A DNA stretch of 6,631 nucleotides from Acidiferrobacterales bacterium (GTDB lineage: Bacteria; Pseudomonadota; Gammaproteobacteria; Acidiferrobacterales; Sulfurifustaceae): positions 1 through 6,631 of the forward strand of contig WGFP01000207.1 of the NCBI GenBank assembly GCA_015492195.1. Reading direction: 5' to 3'. Within the stretch, counting starts at the first letter, position 1. Each line of letters begins with the position of its first letter. This document shows positions 1 to 5,578 of this stretch, piece after piece. The notes beneath the pieces were generated by a model. The model saw only the letters and a program-made list of their open reading frames with translations, ran no database searches and was not told the origin of the DNA. Made by a program: the position numbers and the translations under genes.

Positions 1-18
1 ATGGAGAGAAGCCGTGCG

Positions 19-738
19 TTAGTCATGGGACTTGTTCGGCTTGCGAGGTGCGTTGTTGCCGGCGCGCCTCTTGCGGGCGGCCTGCGATCGCCCAGTTCCG
101 CTCCCGGCGGATTTGTGACTCGCCACATCCCTGTGGCTCGCCCCTGCGGGGCGCGCTGAAGCGCGTCCAAATCTGCTCCCGGCGGATTTGTCGACGAATT
201 CGACCTCCTTCATCACGCCCCAGATCCACAAATAATGCACGCCGCTCACCACGGTCGTCGCCAATACCGTGTAAACCAGGACATCGACCACCGCGCCATA
301 AGCCAGCCCGAAGGCCTGTTGCGCAAGGACGGCGATAATGAGCGTAATCTGCATCAGCGTGTTGAACTTGCTTAAATAGCTCGGGCGCATCTGCACTTGA
401 CCGATGACGGAGATATAAACCAGATACCCGCCGACGATCAGCAGATCACGAAACGCCACGCTCAACATCAGCCAGAAGGGAATGTGGCCGAGGACCGTCA
501 GCATCACATAGGCGCTGACCAACAGGATTTTGTCGGCACTGGGATCAAGGATGGAGCCGAGACGGGTGGTGAAATTAAACCGCTTGGCGATCCAGCCGTC
601 CAAGCCGTCGGACACCCCGGCGACGAAAAAAACAATCAGCGCCGCCAGATAATCCTGGTCTTTCAGCAATAGAATCAACAGCGGCGCCAGGGCGATCCGG
701 GATACGGTGATCAAATTCGGCAGTTGGGAGATATTCAT
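19..738 (-). CDS. CDP-alcohol phosphatidyltransferase family membrane protein
   Basis: Integral membrane enzyme of 239 aa that should transfer a phosphatidyl group from CDP-diacylglycerol to an alcohol acceptor (phosphatidylglycerophosphate or cardiolipin type). The family signature DGx2ARx8Gx3Dx3D is seen as D47-G48, A51-K52, G61, D65 and D69, preceded by D44; Lys replaces the usual Arg at 52. About six hydrophobic helices span residues 15 to 172. The start is the ATG at 736-738, giving MNISQLPNLIT, the typical N-terminus. A GTG 38 codons upstream is in frame but lies on the putative -10 box, so it was rejected. Residues 183-239 are a Lys/Arg/Ser/Ala-rich tail in which KSAGS occurs twice, 25 residues apart; this tail is encoded by repeat DNA and is not part of the family fold. 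The gene is divergent from purM. The exact acceptor cannot be told, so no symbol such as pgsA is given. Confidence 0.9.
   Translation of the reverse strand: MNISQLPNLITVSRIALAPLLILLLKDQDYLAALIVFFVAGVSDGLDGWIAKRFNFTTRLGSILDPSADKILLVSAYVMLTVLGHIPFWLMLSVAFRDLLIVGGYLVYISVIGQVQMRPSYLSKFNTLMQITLIIAVLAQQAFGLAYGAVVDVLVYTVLATTVVSGVHYLWIWGVMKEVEFVDKSAGSRFGRASARPAGASHRDVASHKSAGSGTGRSQAARKRRAGNNAPRKPNKSHD
97..190. repeat. Hairpin repeat cluster inside the 3' end of the phosphatidyltransferase gene
   Basis: A 17-bp direct repeat (GCTCCCGGCGGATTTGT) occurs at 100-116 and 175-191, exactly 75 bp apart, so the reading frame is kept. Between the copies are two tight hairpins: CCACA-TCCC-TGTGG at 123-136 and CGCCCC-TGC-GGGGCG at 139-153. 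The right copy forms CAAATC/GATTTG arms (168-173 and 185-190) around a loop containing TGCTCCCGGC; the left copy forms TCCG/CGGA (97-100, 108-111). The same loop sequences reappear at 4727-4942 with different arms, so this is one dispersed repeat family. It codes for the odd C-terminal tail of the overlapping minus-strand gene. Confidence 0.8.
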
Positions 739-840
739 TGTTGATTTGCTGTCCGCCGAAACCGGAAAAACGTCCGTTGTGGCCGCAGGCGGCCCATCAG
801 GCCGGCCGCACCGCGATTTTCGAGAAACATCTCGCGGCAC

Positions 841-867
841 GCTATAGTCCACCCCGCCTCAAGTCAA
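841..867 (-). promoter_or_regulatory. Candidate sigma-70 promoter for the phosphatidyltransferase gene
   Basis: Read on the minus strand, TTGACT (862-867) is followed after 15 bp by TATAGC (841-846). The leader to the ATG at 738 would be about 95 nt. The -10 box overlaps the alternative upstream GTG start, which supports the downstream ATG. The spacer is shorter than the ideal 17 bp, so confidence is moderate. Confidence 0.45.
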
Positions 868-869
868 GG

Positions 870-898
870 TTTACACCCCCGGAACGCCGCCCTACCAT
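870..898 (+). promoter_or_regulatory. Candidate sigma-70 promoter for purM-purN
   Basis: TTTACA (870-875) matches the -35 consensus at 5 of 6 positions. After exactly 17 bp it is followed by TACCAT (893-898), which matches the -10 at 4 of 6. Transcription would begin about 20 nt before the GTG start of purM. Its -35 box is 2 bp from the -35 box of the opposing promoter. No clear PurR-type operator palindrome is seen. Confidence 0.5.
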
Positions 899-925
899 AC
901 GCCCTCCAAAACCCCGGGGTCCTGA

Positions 926-1969
926 GTGAACAAACCACGCACCTCCCTGACCTACCGTGACGCCGGCGTCGATATTGAGGCCGGAAACGCGCTGGTGGAA
1001 GCCATCAAGCCCATCGCCGAGGGGACGAAACGGCCCGGCATGCTCGCCGGTCTCGGCGGGTTCGGCGCCTTGTTTGAAATCCCGCCCGGCCGCTATCGCG
1101 AACCCGTGCTCGTCTCCAGCACCGACGGCGTCGGCACCAAACTCAAACTCGCCGTCGAGCTGAAGCGACACGATACCATCGGCATCGATCTCGTGGCCAT
1201 GTGCGCCAACGACATCGTGGTCCAGGGGGCGGAGCCGCTGTTTTTTCTCGATTATTTCGCCACCGGCCGCCTGGACACGGACACGGCCACGGCCGTCATT
1301 GCCGGCATCGGCCAGGGCTGCCGGCAGGCGGGCGCGGCGCTGATCGGCGGCGAGACCGCGGAAATGCCCGGCATGTACGGCACGGGGGATTACGACCTGG
1401 CCGGCTTTTGCGTGGGGGTGGCGGAAAAATCCCGGCTTATAGACGGCTCCTTGGTCAAACCCAACGATACCCTGATCGGTCTCGCCGCAAGCGGTCCGCA
1501 TGCCAACGGGTATTCCTTGATCCGCAAAATTCTTAGCTCGCGCAAGACCGGCCTGGATCAACCGTTCGATGGCCGCACGCTGGGCGAGGTGTTGCTCGCG
1601 CCGACCCGCATCTATGTCAAACCGCTGCTGGCGTTGATTCAGTCCGTGCCCATCCACGCGATCGCCCACATTACCGGCGGGGGGCTGCCAGGCAACCTGC
1701 CGCGCGTGTTGCCGAAGGGCGTGCGCGCGGTCATCGACAGCCGCGCCTGGACGCGCCCGGCGATCTTTGACTGGCTGCAAGCGGAGGGAAACATCGAGGA
1801 ATTCGAGATGTACCGCACGTTTAACTGCGGCATCGGCATGGTGCTGGCCTTGGATGCCGCCGATGCCGAGACGGCGCTTACCCTGCTGCAACAGGCCGGG
1901 GAGACCGCCGCCATCATCGGCCATATCGAGCGCCACGCCGAAACCGGCGAGGTGCTCATCCTCAAATGA
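926..1969 (+). CDS. purM: Phosphoribosylformylglycinamidine cyclo-ligase (AIR synthetase)
   Basis: Cytosolic enzyme of de novo purine synthesis that closes the imidazole ring, turning FGAM plus ATP into AIR. At 347 aa it is of normal full length. Family hallmarks are present in order: the N-terminal LTYRDAGVDIEAGN, the Gly-rich GLGGFGALFE near 43-51, STDGVGTK at 65-72, the MCANDIVVQGAEPLFFLDY stretch at 92-110, GGETAEMPGMY at 141-151, the ASGPHANGYSL segment and the HITGGGLPGNLPR loop. The start is a GTG at 926, with GGGG at 915-918 as a plausible ribosome binding site; no ATG nearby fits the conserved N-terminus as well. The stop overlaps the purN start by ATGA, so the two are translationally coupled in one operon. 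Confidence 0.97.
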   Translation: MNKPRTSLTYRDAGVDIEAGNALVEAIKPIAEGTKRPGMLAGLGGFGALFEIPPGRYREPVLVSSTDGVGTKLKLAVELKRHDTIGIDLVAMCANDIVVQGAEPLFFLDYFATGRLDTDTATAVIAGIGQGCRQAGAALIGGETAEMPGMYGTGDYDLAGFCVGVAEKSRLIDGSLVKPNDTLIGLAASGPHANGYSLIRKILSSRKTGLDQPFDGRTLGEVLLAPTRIYVKPLLALIQSVPIHAIAHITGGGLPGNLPRVLPKGVRAVIDSRAWTRPAIFDWLQAEGNIEEFEMYRTFNCGIGMVLALDAADAETALTLLQQAGETAAIIGHIERHAETGEVLILK

Positions 1970-2634
1970 ATCCAAAGCGCGCGGCGGTCGTCATCCTGAT
2001 CTCAGGACGCGGGAGCAACCTGCAGGCCATCATTGACGAGGTCCGCGCCGGGAAGCTCCCCATCGAACTCAGCGCCGTCATCAGCAACCACCCCGGCGCC
2101 CAGGGGCTCAAACGAGCCCGGGAGGCGGGAATCCCGACCCACGTGGTGGACGACCGGGAATTTAAAACGCGCGCCGAGTTTGAACACGCGCTGATGCAAC
2201 GCATCGACGCCTGCCGTCCGCAACTGGTGGCCCTGGCCGGTTTCATGCGCGTCTTGAGCAATGAGTTTGTCGACCACTACGCCGGGCGCCTGATCAATAT
2301 CCACCCTTCCCTGCTGCCCCGGTTTCGCGGGTTAAACACCCACGAGCGCGCCCTGCAAAGCGGGGCGACCCGGCATGGGGCGAGCGTCCACTTTGTCACC
2401 CGGGAGGTCGATGCCGGACCGGTTATTATCCAGGCGGCCGTCCCGGTACGCCCGGATGACACGCCGGAGACCCTGGCCATGCGGGTCCTCAAGGAGGAAC
2501 ACCGTATCTATCCGCTGGCAATCCGCTGGTTTGTCGAGGATCGCCTGAACGTTCGGGACGGACGGGTGTTGCTGGACGGGAAACAGCGCCCTGAACAGGG
2601 GCTGGTCAGCCTCCCCGAGGCCGGGGAAGCGTAA
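1966..2634 (+). CDS. purN: Phosphoribosylglycinamide formyltransferase (GART)
   Basis: Cytosolic enzyme that transfers the formyl group of 10-formyltetrahydrofolate to GAR, giving FGAR, an early purine step two reactions before PurM. The 222-aa protein shows the phosphate-binding ISGRGSNLQAII at 12-23 and the folate-site LAGFMRVLS near 90-98. Catalytic N111 and H113 lie in INIHPSLLPRFRGLNTH, and D149 in SVHFVTREVDAGPVI. The last 15 or so residues extend slightly past the usual family end. It starts inside the purM stop codon. The next 137 bp, to the sigma factor gene, hold no gene and no convincing terminator. Confidence 0.97.
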   Translation: MNPKRAAVVILISGRGSNLQAIIDEVRAGKLPIELSAVISNHPGAQGLKRAREAGIPTHVVDDREFKTRAEFEHALMQRIDACRPQLVALAGFMRVLSNEFVDHYAGRLINIHPSLLPRFRGLNTHERALQSGATRHGASVHFVTREVDAGPVIIQAAVPVRPDDTPETLAMRVLKEEHRIYPLAIRWFVEDRLNVRDGRVLLDGKQRPEQGLVSLPEAGEA

Positions 2635-2771
2635 CACCGGCTAGGCCTTTTACCTGGGATTTTGCAAGAATTTGAGCCCCGGTTTGCCGCCGAACGGGGG
2701 AATAAAACCGCCCGCCACAGCGTCTTGAGTAACAATCCAAGCCAGGAACCATTACACAGACAGTTTGCCCA

Positions 2772-3326
2772 ATGGATGTGCTTAATTTTTTTCTCCGATC
2801 GCGCGAGGCCGGGAAAAAGCTGGAGCAGCACCGGCTGCGACTTTACCGCATCGCCTACGCCTGGACTCACAATCCGGCGCTGGCGGACGACTTGACGCAG
2901 GAGGCCCTGACCAAGGCGTTGCAAAAGGGCGGTCAATTGCGCAACCCCAATGCCGGCAAGGCGTGGCTGTACACGATCTTGGCGAATTGCCACCGCGACC
3001 ACTTTCGTCGCAACCGGGAAACGGAAGAAATTGACACAACCAGCCTGGTACATGATTCCACACCCGAAAAAGAAAGCGGCCAACAGGAAATCGTACACAC
3101 AGTCAGAAACGCCATCGCCAAGCTGTCCGAGGGTCAACGTCAAGTGGTGACCCTGGTGGACATTGAAGGATTCAGTTACGTGGAGGTGGCAAACATTCTC
3201 AGCGTCCCCATTGGTACGGTAATGAGCCGGTTGTGCCGGGCGCGTGTCGCGCTTAAAGGACACTTATTAAATGATATGGCGCGGGGAGCTGCCATGCAGG
3301 AAGCAAAAATACGGAGAATCAAATGA
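2772..3326 (+). CDS. ECF-type sigma-70 family RNA polymerase sigma factor
   Basis: A 184-aa alternative sigma factor that should direct RNA polymerase to a small regulon. Region 2 spans about residues 20-82 and includes LADDLTQEALTKAL (-10 recognition and core binding), KAWLYTILANCHRDHFRRN and a basic end. A short acidic/polar linker follows. Region 4 spans about 108-163, with LSEGQRQVVTLVDIEGFSYVEVANIL, IGTVMSRLCRAR being the helix-turn-helix that reads the -35. Regions 1 and 3 are missing, as expected for an ECF factor. The ATG at 2772 has only a weak ribosome binding site. The last codons overlap the downstream gene by ATGA, the classical sigma/anti-sigma coupling. A region-2/region-4 sigma is clear; its ECF subgroup is not. 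Confidence 0.93.
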   Translation: MDVLNFFLRSREAGKKLEQHRLRLYRIAYAWTHNPALADDLTQEALTKALQKGGQLRNPNAGKAWLYTILANCHRDHFRRNRETEEIDTTSLVHDSTPEKESGQQEIVHTVRNAIAKLSEGQRQVVTLVDIEGFSYVEVANILSVPIGTVMSRLCRARVALKGHLLNDMARGAAMQEAKIRRIK

Positions 3327-4159
3327 GCCGCGAAAAGAAATTTTCTGATGAATTCTTAAACGCCTTCGTCGACGATCAGTTGGAGACGGAGGAAAAGGGC
3401 CGCGCTTATCTTGAGATCGGCCAAGATGAGGAACTCAATCGGCGTGTTTGCGAGCTGCGCAAACTCCGCGAACTCGTTCGGCTCTCGTATGAGAATCCGC
3501 CGCTGCCGGAGAACGGCCTAAGTGAGACGGTCACAACAACGCGGCGCGTTCGTTTTAACATTGCCGCCGGCCTGACCCTGATTCTGGGCGTAATGTTGGG
3601 CTGGTTGCTACACAGTTCTTCCGGTTTCTACACCGACGCGCTAGCCCCGCCGTCGCAGGAAACGGGTGTCTCGCAGGCGGCGCCGGACACAATTACCGTA
3701 AAAGCATCGAAAACGCCGGCGCGCCGGCCGGCCGAGACCAAGCTGGCAACCGCCGCCCCATTGTCAAAGCCGGCGGTCGCGCCCACGGGCGAACAAATGA
3801 AGGTGCTGTTTCACGTCAGCCGCAGCGGCAAGGTTTATCTTAAGGACGCCCTTGACGAGATTGAGGAACTCCTCAAATTCTACAACGCGACGGGCCAACG
3901 CGCGCGCGTGGAGGTGGTTATCAACAGCGACGGGCTGGAACTGGTACGCGCGGATACCTCGGCCTTTTCAAAACGCATCCTCCAGCTTCAGGAAAAATAC
4001 AACAACCTCACGTTCGCCGCCTGCCGTAACACAATCGACCGGCTCAAGCGCGAACGGGGAATTACCGCCAAGCTCTTACCGGGCGTGGTTGTGATCGATT
4101 CTGGTATGGCGCAGATCATGCGGCGCCAGCATCAGGGCTGGGCCTACATCGAGGTCTAG
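3323..4159 (+). CDS. Membrane anti-sigma-like protein with periplasmic DsrE-like domain
   Basis: 278 aa, probably a single-pass inner-membrane regulator that holds the upstream sigma factor inactive. Residues 7-57 (FSDEFLNAFVDDQLETEEKG and a charged helix) look like the cytosolic sigma-binding domain of anti-sigma factors. The zinc motif HxxxCxxC is absent; C43 is the only cysteine there. One hydrophobic helix at 78-97 follows a basic RRVR, so the N-terminus should be inside. Residues 100-156 form a Pro/Ala/Thr/Lys linker. Residues 159-278 (KVLFHVSRSG, then FAACRNT at 231-237 and GWAYIEV at the end) line up by eye with the two DsrE-family proteins encoded next. This includes a cysteine, C234, at the same place. 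The family assignment of the C-terminal domain is by manual alignment and is weaker than that of the downstream genes. Sensor role is inferred. Confidence 0.8.
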   Translation: MSREKKFSDEFLNAFVDDQLETEEKGRAYLEIGQDEELNRRVCELRKLRELVRLSYENPPLPENGLSETVTTTRRVRFNIAAGLTLILGVMLGWLLHSSSGFYTDALAPPSQETGVSQAAPDTITVKASKTPARRPAETKLATAAPLSKPAVAPTGEQMKVLFHVSRSGKVYLKDALDEIEELLKFYNATGQRARVEVVINSDGLELVRADTSAFSKRILQLQEKYNNLTFAACRNTIDRLKRERGITAKLLPGVVVIDSGMAQIMRRQHQGWAYIEV

Positions 4160-4163
4160 TGTT

Positions 4164-4192
4164 TTGACAATTATAAGTTGCGGAAACTAGTT
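4164..4192 (+). promoter_or_regulatory. Possible internal promoter before the DsrE lipoprotein gene
   Basis: A perfect TTGACA at 4164-4169 lies just after the anti-sigma stop codon. The 17-bp spaced -10 (CTAGTT, 4187-4192) is poor. It would let the lipoprotein be made independently of the sigma operon, but read-through from upstream is equally possible in a 51-bp gap. Confidence 0.3.
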
Positions 4193-4210
4193 CACACACA
4201 GGAGAAGCCA

Positions 4211-4666
4211 ATGCGTAAATTCGTTTCACTTTCACTCATGGTACCCGTAGCACTGCTCGCCCTGACCATGGGCGGCTGCGCTACTCAGGACGGCAAAGGG
4301 TACGGCAAACAAAAGGTCGTGTATCACATCAACTACGATAATCCAAAAAAACTGAAGGGTGCAATGCGTAATATCCAGAACCACATCAACGCCGTGGGAA
4401 AGGAAAATCTTGATCTCAGGGTGGTCACACATGGAAAGGGCGTTACCCTGCTCAAGATCGCCAATACGGATCCAAACATGCAGCAGAAGATCATCAGCCT
4501 GAAAGAACAGGGCATCAAATTCAACGTCTGTGCCAACACCCTGAGAGGCAAGAAGATCAACTACAAGAACGACCTGCATGACGTATCGGAAAAGGATATC
4601 GTTCCAAGCGGCGTCGCGGAGATCGCCCACCTTCAGGCAAAGGGATATTCCTACGTAAAACCTTAG
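4211..4666 (+). CDS. DsrE-family lipoprotein, exported
   Basis: A 151-aa envelope protein. The start is the ATG at 4211, set by GGAG at 4201-4204; an in-frame TTG at 4178 has no such site. The N-terminus is a lipoprotein signal: basic MRK, a hydrophobic core, then the lipobox MGGC with C23 as the lipidated residue. Alanine at +2 predicts outer-membrane rather than inner-membrane retention. Residues 35-151 form a compact DsrE/DsrF-like alpha/beta domain: KVVYHINYDNP strand, a helix ending NAVGKENLDLRVVTHGKG, a helix, then IKFNVCANTL with C107, and a C-terminal GYSYVKP. DsrE/TusD-type proteins in the cytoplasm carry sulfur as persulfide on a cysteine; whether this exported form does so is unknown. 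It is about 70% identical to the protein at 5056-5496 and ends in a strong terminator. Confidence 0.88.
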   Translation: MRKFVSLSLMVPVALLALTMGGCATQDGKGYGKQKVVYHINYDNPKKLKGAMRNIQNHINAVGKENLDLRVVTHGKGVTLLKIANTDPNMQQKIISLKEQGIKFNVCANTLRGKKINYKNDLHDVSEKDIVPSGVAEIAHLQAKGYSYVKP

Positions 4667-4686
4667 ACGGTTGCATCTCTCTCCTC

Positions 4687-4714
4687 AGCCCGCGAAGTTT
4701 GCGGGCTTTTTTTT
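4687..4714 (+). terminator. Rho-independent terminator after the sigma / anti-sigma / DsrE lipoprotein genes
   Basis: Perfect 7-bp stem AGCCCGC (4687-4693) and GCGGGCT (4701-4707) around a 7-nt loop, followed by eight T residues (4707-4714, the first being the last base of the stem). It lies 20 nt after the stop codon and separates the first DsrE gene from the second. Confidence 0.93.
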
Positions 4715-4726
4715 CCGCGGCGCAAA

Positions 4727-4942
4727 CGCGCTCTCGGCAACTGCTCCCGGCGTTGCTCTACCTCCCCACATCCTTGTGGGTCGCCGCGCGCGCCTGGACT
4801 AGCACGTCCCTGTGCGTCGTGACGTTCATGGATGAACCGAATGCCGGCCGCTCACGGCATCCCTGCCTATCGCGGCACTTGCACGTCCCTGTGCGTCGCG
4901 GGAGGCCATGGATGGCCGAAGCGGCGCGCCCGCGCTCTCGGC
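4727..4942. repeat. Island of structured hairpin repeats in a gene-free stretch
   Basis: The 389-bp gap between the two DsrE genes has no credible gene; it is mostly this island. A 12-bp direct repeat CGCGCTCTCGGC brackets it (4727-4738, 4931-4942). Inside are, in order: GCAAC/GTTGC arms (4737-4741, 4752-4756) around TGCTCCCGGC; CCCACA-TCCT-TGTGGG (4765-4780); GCACG-TCCC-TGTGC (4802-4815); GTTCAT-GG-ATGAAC (4824-4837); GGCA-TCCC-TGCC (4856-4867); GCACG-TCCC-TGTGC again (4881-4894); and GGCCAT-GG-ATGGCC (4904-4917). The 18-mer GCACGTCCCTGTGCGTCG is exact at 4802-4819 and 4881-4898. Related modules occur at 97-190. Open frames across the island read as Arg/Pro/Ser-rich junk. Confidence 0.85.
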
Positions 4943-5008
4943 CAAACCGGCAAATAAGGCCCCCATAAGCATTCCGCCTTAAAGGGTCTATATTTACACG
5001 AGAGTATG

Positions 5009-5014
5009 TATAAT
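5009..5014 (+). promoter_or_regulatory. Candidate -10 element of the second DsrE gene
   Basis: A perfect TATAAT lies 41 bp before the ATG at 5056, in the AT-rich stretch that starts where the repeat island ends. No good TTGACA-like -35 is found 16-18 bp upstream (the bases there are near GGTCTAT), so an activator or a different sigma factor may be needed. After the terminator at 4687-4714 this gene must have its own promoter. Confidence 0.45.
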
Positions 5015-5055
5015 CTTGTGCAGTGCAATGAGGTAGTACTTATGCGGGAGGCGCC

Positions 5056-5496
5056 ATGAGAAGACCGTTGGCCATAGCAATGATGGCCATACTTACCTTA
5101 GGTGCGGGCATTAGCACAAGCCTCGCGGACAATGACAAAAAAAAGGTCGTGTATGACGTTAACTACGACGACCCAAAACGTCACAACGGCACGCTGCGCA
5201 ACATCCAGAATCACATTAACGCGGTGGGAAAGGAAAACCTGGATCTCAGGGTTGTCATGCACGGTAAGGGGGTGTCCCTGCTTAAGCACGCTAAAAACGA
5301 TTCCCAGATCCAACGAAAGGTGGCCAACCTAAAGAAGCAAGGCGTCAAGTTCAACGTTTGCGCCGATACCCTGTCGGCCAAGAACATCAACTACAAGAAC
5401 GATCTGTATGATGTCTCGAAAAAGGAGATCGTGCCGAACGGCATCGCTGAAATCGCCGATCTCCAGACCCGAGGATACGCCTACATCAAACCGTAA
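5056..5496 (+). CDS. DsrE-family periplasmic protein with cleavable signal peptide
   Basis: 146 aa, paralogue of the lipoprotein at 4211-4666. GGGAGG at 5046-5051 is a strong ribosome binding site that fixes the ATG. Residues 1-24 form a Sec signal peptide (MRRP, hydrophobic core, STSLA), with likely cleavage before D25. There is no lipobox cysteine, so the mature protein of about 122 aa should be free in the periplasm. The DsrE-like domain runs from KVVYDVNYDDP (30-40) to GYAYIKP, with the single cysteine C102 in VKFNVCADTL. The blocks NIQNHINAVGKENLDLR and INYKNDL are identical in both paralogues, which marks a fairly recent duplication followed by a change of export route. The 82 bp after its stop, before the convergent Nudix gene, show no clear terminator. 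Confidence 0.88.
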   Translation: MRRPLAIAMMAILTLGAGISTSLADNDKKKVVYDVNYDDPKRHNGTLRNIQNHINAVGKENLDLRVVMHGKGVSLLKHAKNDSQIQRKVANLKKQGVKFNVCADTLSAKNINYKNDLYDVSKKEIVPNGIAEIADLQTRGYAYIKP

Positions 5497-5578
5497 ATAC
5501 GATTATTACCCTTCTCTCAGGTTTATGGTGACGCAGGCTTCAATTAGGGCCGATTTTACGAAGTGATCTCCGTATTGC

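Noticed and set aside
842..1975. 377-codon minus-strand frame opposite purM
   Set aside because: It mirrors the high-GC purM gene, whose conserved motifs are certain; its own protein has no recognisable motif and a composition rich in Gly, Ala and Arg.
2677..2700. Hairpin with CCCCG/CGGGG arms after purN, considered as a terminator
   Set aside because: It has a bulge and a long loop, and is followed by AATAAAACC instead of a T run, so rho-independent termination is not supported.
2508..3263. 251-codon minus-strand frame opposite the purN end and sigma gene
   Set aside because: The sigma gene on the plus strand has clear regions 2 and 4; the antisense frame shows no domain and no start signal.
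4727..4942. CRISPR array
   Set aside because: Repeat units are of different kinds and lengths, with no constant repeat and no uniform spacers; the hairpin arms vary from copy to copy.
97..4942. The repeat loci as ends of one large insertion sequence or transposon
   Set aside because: The genes between them are core purine and regulatory genes with no transposase, and the repeats are in the same orientation and of differing content.
4699..4968. Open frame of 89 codons just after the first DsrE gene
   Set aside because: It begins in the terminator, runs through the hairpin repeats, is rich in Arg, Pro and Ser, and has no ribosome binding site; it is read from repeat DNA.
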